From NCBI GenBank assembly GCA_022842595.1, contig JALHPF010000014.1, positions 62,001-126,000 of the forward strand: a stretch of DNA of 64,000 nt. Direction: 5' to 3'. The translations under genes were made by a program, and so were the position numbers. The notes below the pieces were generated by a model. It had not been told where the DNA came from and did no database searches. It was given only the letters and a program-made list of their open reading frames with translations. Below are positions 33,853 to 41,413 of this stretch, one piece after another (position 1 is the first letter of the stretch; each line of letters starts with the position of its first letter). Source of the DNA: Rubrivivax sp. Lineage in GTDB: Bacteria > Pseudomonadota > Gammaproteobacteria > Burkholderiales > Burkholderiaceae_C.

Positions 33853-34755
33853 GTGCTGCTGAATCGGCCTTCAGGCGCCGGCCTGGCCGCGCTGGCGCTG
33901 GGCTTCAACGCCTTCACCTGGGGCGTCAGCTGGTGGCCGTTCCGCCAGCTCGAGGCGCAGGGCCTGCATCCGCTGTGGGCCACCGTCCTGATCTACAGCC
34001 TGGCGCTGGTCGTCATCACGCTGTGGCGTCCGGGCGCCTGGGGCCAGCTGCTGCGCATGCCGGTGCTGTGGGTGCTGGTGCTGGCCTCGGGCACCACCAA
34101 TGCCGCCTTCAACTGGGGCGTGACGCTGGGCGACGTGGTACGGGTCGTGCTGCTGTTCTACCTGATGCCGCTGTGGGCCGTGCTGCTGGCTCGGGCCCTG
34201 CTGGGCGAGCGCATCACCCGGGGTGCGCTGTTGCGCGTGGCGATGGCGCTGGCTGGCGCCGCACTGGTGCTGGCCACGGGCAAGAGCGGCGGCGACGGCG
34301 CCGCCGCTGTCGGCCTGCCGGTGCCGGCGTCGCTGGCGGAATGGCTGGGCGTGCTCGGCGGCTTCACCTTTGCGTTGAACAACGTGATGCTCAGGCGCGA
34401 GGCCGCACGTCCGGCCGAAGCGCGAGCACTGGCCATGTTCCTGGGCGGCGCGCTGGTGGCCGGGACGCTGGCGCTCAGCCTGCCGGCGACTGTGCCCTTG
34501 CCGCCGGCGCCGGCCTGGCCCTGGGTGCTGGGCGCGCTGGCCATGGGCCTGTGGTTCCTGGCGGGCAATCTGGCCTTGCAGTACGGGGCCTCGCGCCTGC
34601 CGGCCAGCGTGACGGCCGTGGTCATGGTCAGCGAAGTCCTGTTTGCATCGGTTTCGGCGGTGGCGCTGGGCGCCGGCAGCCTGAGCTGGCCTCTGGTCGC
34701 CGGGGGCGTGTTGATCGTCGGTGCCAGCCTGCTGTCGGCGCGCGGCGGGCACTGA
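33853..34755 (+). CDS. EamA/DMT family transporter
   Basis: This 300-residue inner membrane protein shows about ten hydrophobic helices in two EamA repeats, ending GVLIVGASLLSARGGH. The family moves amino acids, nucleosides or other small metabolites; nothing indicates which. I start at GTG 33853, five bases after the lplT stop. A TTG at 33808 would extend into lplT and has no better ribosome site. Probably co-transcribed with lplT. Confidence 0.85.
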   Translation: MLLNRPSGAGLAALALGFNAFTWGVSWWPFRQLEAQGLHPLWATVLIYSLALVVITLWRPGAWGQLLRMPVLWVLVLASGTTNAAFNWGVTLGDVVRVVLLFYLMPLWAVLLARALLGERITRGALLRVAMALAGAALVLATGKSGGDGAAAVGLPVPASLAEWLGVLGGFTFALNNVMLRREAARPAEARALAMFLGGALVAGTLALSLPATVPLPPAPAWPWVLGALAMGLWFLAGNLALQYGASRLPASVTAVVMVSEVLFASVSAVALGAGSLSWPLVAGGVLIVGASLLSARGGH

Positions 34756-34766
34756 CCGACGGCGGT

Positions 34767-35531
34767 TCAGCGCGCCGGCGGCGTTGTCAACAAGCCCTGG
34801 CGCCACAGCAGACGGCCCAGTTCGGTCTCGTCGAAGGGCTTGGGCAAGTAGGCATCGCAGCCAGCCAGCGTGCCGCGCACACGGTCGCTGGGACCGTCCA
34901 GGCCAGTCACCAGCGCCACCCAGGGCAGCGGCTCGCGGCCGGGGCGCGGTTGGCGCTTGATCTGCTGGCACAGCCCGAAACCGTCGAGGGCGCTGGCGGG
35001 GCCGAGGTCGACGTCGATGAACAGGCTGTCGAAAGGGTGCCGCGACAGCAGTGCCAGCGCCTGCCCGCTGTGCGCTGCGACTTCAACGACGAGCCCCCAG
35101 CGCTGCAGACACTGCGCCAGACCCCGGCGCGCGGTTTCGCTGTCGTCGACCACCAGGGCCGTCGCGGCGGTTGAAGGATCCGGCGGCGCGCCTGGCAGCG
35201 GCCGCGCCGCGGGTTCTGGCGCCGGAACCGGCGCCCTGAGGGCCCGCAAACGGTCGAGTTCGCGCAGCAGCAGTCGCGGGTCGATGGGCCGTGGCACGCA
35301 GGCCGCCGCCCGGGGCGGCCCGGCGCGGCCGACGAAGAGGGTGTCGGCCAGGCGTTCCGTCGCCAGCACGAGCTGCACGGCCGGCGCGTGGTCGGCGTCG
35401 GCCAGGACCAGCTCGCCATCGTCCAGCCCCGGGACGAGTACATAACGCGCCTGAAGGCGAAAGCCCGTGGTGATGCTGGCGCGGTCGAACGCGTTGAAGC
35501 CGAGCAAGGCCACGCGCAGGGCGGAGTTCAT
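34767..35531 (-). CDS. response regulator with C-terminal receiver domain
   Basis: This 254-residue protein has a canonical receiver domain at about 125-250: acidic pair Asp129/Asp130 (VVDDSE), phosphoacceptor Asp173 (FIDVDLG), Thr in ALVTGLDG and Lys in YLPKPF. The first 100 residues (LRVALLGFNAFDRASI onward) have the alternating pattern of a second, degenerate receiver without the acidic residues. A Pro/Ala-rich linker joins them. There is no DNA-binding or enzymatic output domain, so it may act by protein contact. No kinase is adjacent. It ends 12 bases from the convergent EamA gene. Confidence 0.85.
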   Translation of the reverse strand: MNSALRVALLGFNAFDRASITTGFRLQARYVLVPGLDDGELVLADADHAPAVQLVLATERLADTLFVGRAGPPRAAACVPRPIDPRLLLRELDRLRALRAPVPAPEPAARPLPGAPPDPSTAATALVVDDSETARRGLAQCLQRWGLVVEVAAHSGQALALLSRHPFDSLFIDVDLGPASALDGFGLCQQIKRQPRPGREPLPWVALVTGLDGPSDRVRGTLAGCDAYLPKPFDETELGRLLWRQGLLTTPPAR

Positions 35532-35662
35532 GGCTTTTCCAGCCCAGTCTCTGACATATGCGGTTGATGGTGGGCTGCCGTCTGGGCACTGTCAACGCGT
35601 GACTCGGGGGCTAACATTCGCCCTGCCCAGAGTGCCCGCCCAGACAACAAGGAAAGCCCGCC

Positions 35663-36151
35663 ATGGCCAGCGTCTACGACTTCGAAGCCACCACCATCCA
35701 TGGCCAGCCGACGGCCCTTTCCAGCCACCGCGGCAAGGTTCTGCTGATCGTGAACACGGCCAGCGCCTGTGGCTTCACGCCGCAGTTTGCCGGGCTGGAG
35801 CAACTGCATGCCGACTACGCGTCGAAGGGCCTGGTCGTGCTCGGCTTTCCGAGCAACGAGTTTGGCGCCCAGGACCCTGGCAGCAACGACGAGATCGCCA
35901 GCTTCTGCCAGCTGAACTATGGCGTGAGCTTTCCGATGATGGCCAAGGTGAAGGTCAACGGCGGCGAGGCGCACCCGCTGTGGCAATGGCTGAAAGCCCA
36001 GGCGCCTGGGCTGCTGGGCACCGAGGCGGTGAAGTGGAATTTCACGAAGTTCCTGGTGGGTCGTGACGGCCGCGTGCTCAAGCGCTACGCGCCCAACGAC
36101 ACGCCGCAGTCGCTGCGCAAGGACATCGAAGCCGCGCTCGCCGCGGCCTGA
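35663..36151 (+). CDS. glutathione peroxidase family protein
   Basis: This 162-residue thiol peroxidase reduces hydroperoxides, in bacteria usually with thioredoxin. The peroxidatic Cys36 lies in NTASACGFTPQF. Trp and Asn of the catalytic tetrad appear in KWNFTKFLV. The loop usually written FPCNQFG reads FPSNEFGAQDPG here, so the resolving Cys of many members is Ser. That may shift reductant use. An AAGGAAAG site precedes the ATG. An aromatic aminotransferase follows 24 bases later and may share its transcript. Confidence 0.93.
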   Translation: MASVYDFEATTIHGQPTALSSHRGKVLLIVNTASACGFTPQFAGLEQLHADYASKGLVVLGFPSNEFGAQDPGSNDEIASFCQLNYGVSFPMMAKVKVNGGEAHPLWQWLKAQAPGLLGTEAVKWNFTKFLVGRDGRVLKRYAPNDTPQSLRKDIEAALAAA

Positions 36152-36175
36152 ACCCCCGAACCCACACCACGACCC

Positions 36176-37369
36176 ATGTTCCAGCATCTCGAACCCTACG
36201 CCGGCGACCCCATCCTGAGCCTGAACGAGGCCTTTCAGAAGGACCCGCGCAGCGACAAGGTGAATCTCTCCATCGGCATCTATTTCGACGACGCCGGCCG
36301 CACCCCGGTGCTGGCGAGCGTGCATCAGGCCGAAGCCCGCATGCTGGCCGACGCGGGCACCAAGTCGTACCTGCCGATCGAAGGTTCGGCGGCCATGCGC
36401 GGCGCCGTCCAGGACCTGCTCTTCGGCGCCGGGCACGAGGCCCTGTCCAGTGGCCGCGTGGCCACGCTGCAGACGGTGGGCAGCAGCGGCGGGCTGAAAG
36501 TGGGCGCCGACTTCCTGCACCGCTGGCTGCCGGGCAGTGCGGTCTGGGTCAGCGACCCGACCTGGGACAACCACCGCGCGATGTTCGAAGGGGCCGGCCT
36601 GGCGGTGAACACCTACCCTTACTACGACGCCGCCACGGGCGGGCTGAAGTTCGACGCGATGCTGGCAGCCCTGTCCAGCCTGCCCGCGCGCAGCGTGGTG
36701 CTGCTGCATGCCTGCTGCCATAACCCCACGGGCGTGGATCTCAGCGCCGCGCAGTGGCAGGCCTTGATCCCGGTGCTGCGCCAGCGCGAGCTGCTGCCCT
36801 TCCTCGACCTGGCCTACCAGGGTTATGGCGACGGCATCGAAGCCGATGCCTTTGCCGTGCGCGCGCTGGCCGACAGCGGCCTGTGCTTCTTCGTGGCCAA
36901 TTCTTTCTCGAAAAGCATGAGCGTCTACGGCGAACGCGCGGGCGCACTCAGTGTCGTCTGCGCCGACGCCGCCGAAGCCGCATTGGTGCTGGGGCAGATG
37001 AAGGCCACCGTGCGCCGCAACTATTCCAGCCCAGGCATTCATGCTGCGGGCATCGTCAGCCTGGTCTTGACCGACCCGACTCTGCGCCCGCTGTGGGAAG
37101 CCGAAGTCGCCGCCATGCGCGAACGCATCGCTGCCATGCGGCGCAGCCTGCATGCCGTGCTTTCCGCCAAGCGGCCAGGGCATGACTTCGGCTATTTCCT
37201 CAGCCAGCGCGGCATGTTCAGCTACACGGGCCTGAGCGCGGCCCAGGTCGACCGGCTGCGCGAGGAGTTCGGCGTGTACCTGGTTCGTTCGGGCCGCATG
37301 TGCGTGGCCGGGTTGAACAGCGGCAACGTCGAGCGAACGGCCACCGCGATGGCTGCCGTGCTGGTCTGA
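36176..37369 (+). CDS. tyrB: aromatic-amino-acid aminotransferase
   Basis: This 397-residue PLP enzyme of the aspartate aminotransferase Ia group interconverts aromatic amino acids (and often aspartate) with their keto acids. The PLP Lys is Lys246 in NSFSKSMSVYGERAG. Other family text: the N-terminal AGDPILSLNEAF, SYLPIEGSAAMR, HNPTGVDLSAAQW, YQGYGDG and the C-terminal RSGRMCVAGLN with the substrate-carboxylate Arg. TyrB and AspC cannot be separated by eye, but this N-terminus is usual for the Burkholderiales aromatic enzyme. Confidence 0.88.
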   Translation: MFQHLEPYAGDPILSLNEAFQKDPRSDKVNLSIGIYFDDAGRTPVLASVHQAEARMLADAGTKSYLPIEGSAAMRGAVQDLLFGAGHEALSSGRVATLQTVGSSGGLKVGADFLHRWLPGSAVWVSDPTWDNHRAMFEGAGLAVNTYPYYDAATGGLKFDAMLAALSSLPARSVVLLHACCHNPTGVDLSAAQWQALIPVLRQRELLPFLDLAYQGYGDGIEADAFAVRALADSGLCFFVANSFSKSMSVYGERAGALSVVCADAAEAALVLGQMKATVRRNYSSPGIHAAGIVSLVLTDPTLRPLWEAEVAAMRERIAAMRRSLHAVLSAKRPGHDFGYFLSQRGMFSYTGLSAAQVDRLREEFGVYLVRSGRMCVAGLNSGNVERTATAMAAVLV

Positions 37370-37415
37370 CATCCAGGCGACTGGCGCTGCGAGACGTCGG
37401 TCGATCGCCGCTCGA

Positions 37416-37766
37416 TCAGCTGCGCGAGCGGCCGAACATGGCCAGCAGGCTCACTGCCACGGCGCCAGCGGCGGCGGCGATCAGCACCGACTTCACGGGT
37501 TCGTTGCGGATGTAGCCCACGGTCGAATCGCCGGCGCGTCGGGCGCCATCGGCAGCGCGCTGCAGGGTGGCGGGAACGGCGTGGCGCAGATCGTCGACGC
37601 TGGTCGACAGTGCGCCCAGGGCGTTGTGCGCGCTGCGCTGGGTGGCGCGCAGGGCTGCGTCAGCGCCTTCGACGACACGGTCGGTGGTGCGCTCGGCGGC
37701 GGCAAGGCCGTTTTCGAGTGCTTGAGTGGCCTTGACGCCGATCGGGGTGAAGGGGGTGGTGTTCAT
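37416..37766 (-). CDS. YqjD/ElaB-like (DUF883-type) membrane-anchored protein
   Basis: This 116-residue protein has a long helical, Ala-rich part (residues about 8-85) with regular charged positions, then a single C-terminal helix (VLIAAAAGAVAVSLLAMFG) and a basic end (RSRS). The GYIRNEPVKSVLIAAAAGA junction is typical of DUF883 proteins such as YqjD and ElaB, which bind ribosomes at the inner membrane in stationary phase in E. coli. ATG 37766 follows CAGGAG. It lies 93 bases downstream of the CsbD gene in the same direction. Confidence 0.75.
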   Translation of the reverse strand: MNTTPFTPIGVKATQALENGLAAAERTTDRVVEGADAALRATQRSAHNALGALSTSVDDLRHAVPATLQRAADGARRAGDSTVGYIRNEPVKSVLIAAAAGAVAVSLLAMFGRSRS

Positions 37767-37859
37767 GGTGAATCGCTCCTGATGAAATTGGGGATGGCGG
37801 GACAAGGCGCGCCTGACGGCGCCGGCCCGTCCGGGCCAGCGCTTCGGTGATTCAGCGCG

Positions 37860-38078
37860 TCAGCTCTTGAACCAGTCGTCGCCCGCGGTCTTCTCCCAGG
37901 ACGCGACTTGCCTTTCGGCTTCGTCCTTGGCGACGCCATAACGTTCCTGGATCTTGCCGGCCAGTTCTTCGCGGCGGCCCTTGACGACGTCGAAGTCGTC
38001 GTCGGTCAGCTTGCCCCATTGCGTCTGGACCTTGCCCTTGAGCTGCTTCCAGTTGCCTTCGATGCGGTCCCAGTTCAT
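37860..38078 (-). CDS. CsbD family stress-response protein
   Basis: This small hydrophilic protein of 72 residues matches the CsbD pattern: MNWDRIEGNWKQLKGKVQ, WGKLTDDD, KGRREELAGKIQERYG and KDEAERQV. CsbD proteins are induced by general stress; the mechanism is unknown. The AAAGGA ribosome site is 6 bases upstream. The DUF883-type gene that follows is a common stress companion. Confidence 0.93.
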   Translation of the reverse strand: MNWDRIEGNWKQLKGKVQTQWGKLTDDDFDVVKGRREELAGKIQERYGVAKDEAERQVASWEKTAGDDWFKS

Positions 38079-38216
38079 GTCGTGTCCTTTCGAGCGGTTG
38101 GTTGAAACCGGCTGGCAGTCAAAGCGCCGAGCCGATGCCGCAAGCTTAGAAAAGCCAAGCCGGCCTGCCGATCGGACACCCTCCCGCTGCGCTGTAGGAG
38201 ACGATGCCGCCGCCTG

Positions 38217-39203
38217 TCAGAGCGCCGCGCTGTCGGTGATGGCCGTGTTGACCGACGCCGCGACCCTTTCGCGCAGCCAGCGATGCGCGGGGTCGGCGTC
38301 ATGGCGCAGGTGCCACAGCATCTCGACATTCACCGGGTCCAGGCGAAAGGGCAGCTCGCAGGTCACGAGCTCGGCCTGGCAGCCGGTGGCTTCGACGAAG
38401 CCTTCGGGCAGCACGGTCAGCAGATTGCTGCGCGCCACCACCCGTCCGGCAGTGAAGAACTGGTTGACGGTGAGCACGATGCGGCGCTGACGGCCCAGGG
38501 CCGTCAGCGCCTGGTCGACCAGGCCGTGCGGCCGGCCGGAAAAACTGACCAGCAGATGGTGCGCCGCGCAGAAGGCGTCCAGCGTCAGCACCTGGCCGGC
38601 CAGCGGGTGGCCGCGGCGCATCACGCCGACATAGCGCGTGCCGTAAAGACGCTGGTGGCGCAGGTGGCTGTCGGCGCCTTGCGCAGCAATGCCGGTCATG
38701 GCCTCGGGGAAAAAGCCCAGCGCGAGATCGGCGTCGCCAGCCTCCAGCAGCGCGCGCGGGTCGCGCGTCGTCAGCGGCAGCATGCGCAGGTTGACGAGCG
38801 CCTGCGCCGCCTCGATGTCCGCGACCAGTGGCGCCGCAACCAGGGCCGCCGTGGCGTCGGCCATGGTCAGGCGCCACTGCACGGCGTCGGTTCTGGGCGT
38901 GTAGCTGCCCGGCGCCAGGGCCTGGCGCAGGTTGCCAAGCGCCTGGCGCACCGGCGGCCAGAGCGCTTCGGCACGGGCGCTGGGCCGCACACCGTGCGCC
39001 GTGCGCACGAACAGCTCGTCTCCGAGCGCCTGGCGCAGGCGCCGCACGGCATGGCTCACGGCGGGTTGGGTCATGGCCAGCGATTCGGCGGCGCGGGTCA
39101 GGCTGCCTTCGGCCATCACGCTGTCGAAGACGCGCAGCAGGTTCAGGTCCAGCGCCCGGAAGCTGGGCAGGTGCGGGTTGGATGGCGGGGGGGTCTGCGG
39201 CAT
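38217..39203 (-). CDS. LysR-family transcriptional regulator
   Basis: This 328-residue regulator has the LysR helix-turn-helix at about residues 17-77 (LDLNLLRVFDSVMAEGSLTRAAESLAMTQPAVSHAVRRLRQALG) and an effector-binding domain of the type PBP2 from about 105. It is divergent from the small gene at 39328, with 124 bases between. The regulon is not shown by sequence. The late segments LVSFSGRPHGLVDQAL and the long first helix fit the NodD/PcpR-like group. Confidence 0.9.
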   Translation of the reverse strand: MPQTPPPSNPHLPSFRALDLNLLRVFDSVMAEGSLTRAAESLAMTQPAVSHAVRRLRQALGDELFVRTAHGVRPSARAEALWPPVRQALGNLRQALAPGSYTPRTDAVQWRLTMADATAALVAAPLVADIEAAQALVNLRMLPLTTRDPRALLEAGDADLALGFFPEAMTGIAAQGADSHLRHQRLYGTRYVGVMRRGHPLAGQVLTLDAFCAAHHLLVSFSGRPHGLVDQALTALGRQRRIVLTVNQFFTAGRVVARSNLLTVLPEGFVEATGCQAELVTCELPFRLDPVNVEMLWHLRHDADPAHRWLRERVAASVNTAITDSAAL

Positions 39204-39254
39204 GGCACGACTGTGACATGAACGTTGCTAATGGAGCAGGTGAGCACTATTCAC

Positions 39255-39283
39255 TTGAGTCTTATGAGTACAAACCCTAATAT
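39255..39283 (+). promoter_or_regulatory. strong-looking sigma-70 promoter of the 88-residue gene
   Basis: TTGAGT at 39255-39260 and TAATAT at 39278-39283 are separated by exactly 17 bases in a locally AT-rich patch. Transcription would start near 39290, giving a leader of about 38 bases to the ATG at 39328. It lies in the LysR divergent region. Confidence 0.6.
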
Positions 39284-39327
39284 CCTGGCATCGGCTCAAG
39301 GCCTCGTCAGTTCATTGGAGTTCCGTC

Positions 39328-39594
39328 ATGACCACCATCACCGTTCAGTCGCCCCGCGCCGTGGCCACGCCCCGGGGTGCAGTTCTTGGCGCCTGGCTCT
39401 TCCAGGTCGCGACCCGCAGCCTCGAGCGGCTGGGCGCGATCCGGCGCGAGTACGCGGAGCGCCGTGCGCTCGCCAACCGCATCGGCGACGCCGCCAGCGT
39501 ACGTCGCTACGCACAAAGCGTGATCCAGTACGACGCCCGCTTCGCTGCCGATCTGTTCGCTGCCGCCGACCGCCACGAGCAATTCGGCAAGTAA
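39328..39594 (+). CDS. small conserved hypothetical protein
   Basis: I do not recognise this 88-residue protein. It is alpha-helical by pattern: a short N-terminal tail, a moderately hydrophobic segment (GAVLGAWLFQVATRSLERLG, residues 17-36), a charged helix (REYAERRALANRIGDAASVRRYAQSV), and an amphipathic end. GGAG lies 7 bases upstream of the ATG. The gene is monocistronic, with its own promoter (39255-39283) and a strong hairpin after the stop. It is divergent from the LysR gene, so it may be the LysR target. The AERRALANRI stretch recalls short DUF1127-like proteins only vaguely. Confidence 0.7.
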   Translation: MTTITVQSPRAVATPRGAVLGAWLFQVATRSLERLGAIRREYAERRALANRIGDAASVRRYAQSVIQYDARFAADLFAAADRHEQFGK

Positions 39595-39608
39595 GCACCC
39601 GCTCTCTG

Positions 39609-39646
39609 AAGAAGGGCCCCTGGCGATCACGCCAGGGGCCCTTCTT
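39609..39646. terminator. bidirectional intrinsic terminator
   Basis: A perfect 17-bp inverted repeat (39609-39625 and 39630-39646) with a 4-base loop ATCA lies between the convergent small gene and the cyclodeaminase gene. The outer AAGAAGG/CCTTCTT arms give short A and T runs on both strands. Confidence 0.9.
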
Positions 39647-39676
39647 GCTTGAGCGGCGGCCGTGCGGCCGGTCCGC

Positions 39677-40717
39677 TCAGGCAGCCAGCCGCTGCGGCAC
39701 GGCGGGCACCAGTTGCGAGAACAGGTCCTTCGGGTCGGCCAGCAAGGGAATGAGATCGACCGGGGTCCCCAGACCCAGCTTCTGCGCCAGTTCACGCATC
39801 AAGCGCAGCGCGGCATAGTCCTCGAGCGCAAAACCCACCGAATCGAAGACCGTGACCGCCGCGGCGTCGCGTCGGCCGCCGGCCTGGCCGGCCAGCACCC
39901 GCCAGAGCTCGGTGACGGCAAAGTCGGCCGGCATCTGCTGCAGGTCACCTTCGACGCGGCTTTGCGGTTCGTACTCGACGAACACCTGCGCGGTGGCCAG
40001 CACGCCGGGATGCAGTTCGGTCTTGCCCGGGCAGTCGCCGCCCACCGCGTTCAGATGCATTCCTGGCTCGATCATCGCCGGCGTCAGGATGGTGGCGTTG
40101 CACTTGTCGGCCGTCACGGTGGTGACGATGTCGGCGCCGCGCACGGCTTCGGCGGTGCTGGTGTGCAGGGTCACGGTGAGGCCTGGAACGCCTGCCAGGT
40201 GCCGCTGCAGCTTGCTCATCGCGCTGGCGTCGGTGTCGAAGGCGCGGATGTGCTGGATGCCCAGCAGGTGGTGAAAGGCCAAGGCCTGGAATTCACTCTG
40301 CGCGCCATTGCCGATGAGCGCCATCGTGCGCGAGCCGGGCCGGGCCAACGCGCGGGCGGCCATCACCGAGGTGGCGGCGGTGCGCATCGCGGTGGTCAGG
40401 GTGAGCTCGCTGACGAGTTCGGGCGTGCCGGTGGCCACGTCGGCCAGCACCCCGAAAGCCATGACTGTGGGCAGCCCGGCACGGGTGTTCTTGGGGTGGC
40501 CGTTGACGTACTTGAAGGCGTAGTGCGTGTCGTCGGCAATCGGCATCAACTCGATCACACCGTCGGCTGAGTGGCTGGCCACCCGCGCGGTCTTGTCGAA
40601 GTCCTGCCAACGCCTGAAACCGGCAGTGATCGCGGCTTCCATCCGGCGCAGCACGACGGGCAGGCCATGCGCAGAGACGATGTGGGCGATGTCGCGGGTG
40701 GTCAGCAGGGTGGTCAT
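39677..40717 (-). CDS. ornithine cyclodeaminase family protein
   Basis: This 346-residue NAD-dependent enzyme converts L-ornithine to proline and ammonia, or has a related imine reductase activity. Family text: the N-terminal MEAAITAGFRRW, YAFKYVNGHPKNTRAGLPTVMAFGVLAD, the Rossmann motif ALIGNGAQSEFQALA (about residues 130-144), DIVTTVTADK and the AVGGDCPGKTELHP segment, in which GGDCPGKTEL is the ornithine cyclodeaminase substrate signature. It is divergent from an AsnC-type regulator with operator-like repeats between. Either annotation as Ocd or ArcB-like deaminase would agree with this. Confidence 0.92.
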   Translation of the reverse strand: MTTLLTTRDIAHIVSAHGLPVVLRRMEAAITAGFRRWQDFDKTARVASHSADGVIELMPIADDTHYAFKYVNGHPKNTRAGLPTVMAFGVLADVATGTPELVSELTLTTAMRTAATSVMAARALARPGSRTMALIGNGAQSEFQALAFHHLLGIQHIRAFDTDASAMSKLQRHLAGVPGLTVTLHTSTAEAVRGADIVTTVTADKCNATILTPAMIEPGMHLNAVGGDCPGKTELHPGVLATAQVFVEYEPQSRVEGDLQQMPADFAVTELWRVLAGQAGGRRDAAAVTVFDSVGFALEDYAALRLMRELAQKLGLGTPVDLIPLLADPKDLFSQLVPAVPQRLAA

Positions 40718-40815
40718 GACAGGGCTTTCGGTGGGACTCAAGGGCGTGCGGCCATTGTTCTGGCCCCGCTTGCCAATGAGAACCGGCAAAAGTGTCCCGA
40801 TTTGTGCAACCTTCT

Positions 40816-40848
40816 AGCGAAATGACATTCTTCGCTGGCGAAATGCCA
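40816..40848. promoter_or_regulatory. candidate AsnC/Lrp-type operator
   Basis: Two direct copies of GCGAAATGNCA lie at 40817-40827 and 40838-40848, spaced 21 bases start to start, two helical turns. An inverted repeat AGCGAA-N9-TTCGCT spans 40816-40836. The second copy ends 9 bases before the regulator ATG, so autoregulation is likely. Confidence 0.55.
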
Positions 40849-40857
40849 GAATACTGC

Positions 40858-41283
40858 ATGGACACCCTCGACCAGAAACTGCTGGCGCTGCTGCGCACCG
40901 ACGCCCGCGCGAGCATCGCCACGCTCGCCCACAAGCTGGGGGTTTCACGCGGCACCGTGGGCAACCGAATCACGCGCATGGAAGACGATGGCGTGATCGT
41001 GGGCTACACCGTGCGCCTGCGGCCCGATGCCGAACCCGAGCTGATCACGGCCTGGATGAACATCGCGGTCGAAGGCAACCAGACGCGCGCCGTCATCGGC
41101 ACCTTGCTCGGCGAGCCCGGTGTGGCAGCGCTGCACGACACCAATGGCCGCTGGGACCTGCTGGCCGAGCTGCGCGCCAGTCACCTGGGCGAACTGGCCG
41201 AGATCCTGGAACGGGTGCGCCTTATCAAGGGCATCGCGAACACCGAGACCAGCATCCATCTGCAGACCTACAAGCTGTCGTGA
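40858..41283 (+). CDS. Lrp/AsnC-family transcriptional regulator
   Basis: This 141-residue regulator has the AsnC helix-turn-helix (DQKLLALLRTDARASIATLAHKLGVSRGTVGNRITRMEDDGVI, residues 4-46) and the RAM ligand-binding domain to the end. A longer frame starts at 40792 but adds residues not found in the family; ATG 40858 gives the standard MDTLDQKLL start. It is divergent from the ornithine cyclodeaminase gene and probably controls it in response to an amino acid such as ornithine or arginine (inferred). Confidence 0.92.
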   Translation: MDTLDQKLLALLRTDARASIATLAHKLGVSRGTVGNRITRMEDDGVIVGYTVRLRPDAEPELITAWMNIAVEGNQTRAVIGTLLGEPGVAALHDTNGRWDLLAELRASHLGELAEILERVRLIKGIANTETSIHLQTYKLS

Positions 41284-41372
41284 CCGACGTGGTTCGACAG
41301 CAACAAGCCTACCTGGTGTCGGGCGACAGCCAGCCCTGTCACGGGTCCGTCATCGCTTGCGCCTAAACTCTG

Positions 41373-41392
41373 GGGTTAACCCGAATCATTCG
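41373..41392. promoter_or_regulatory. adjacent palindromes upstream of porin gene
   Basis: GGGTTAACCC (41373-41382) and CGAATCATTCG (41382-41392) are both perfect palindromes sharing one base, 22 bases before the porin ATG. They may be a regulator site or part of the leader. No regulator is implied by context. Confidence 0.35.
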
Positions 41393-41413
41393 AGTGACAC
41401 CTAGGACCTATCC

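Noticed and set aside
37824-37837. GGCCCG-TC-CGGGCC hairpin between the CsbD and YqjD-like genes as terminator or REP
   Set aside because: Two-base loop, no T run, and such short GC palindromes are expected by chance at this GC content.
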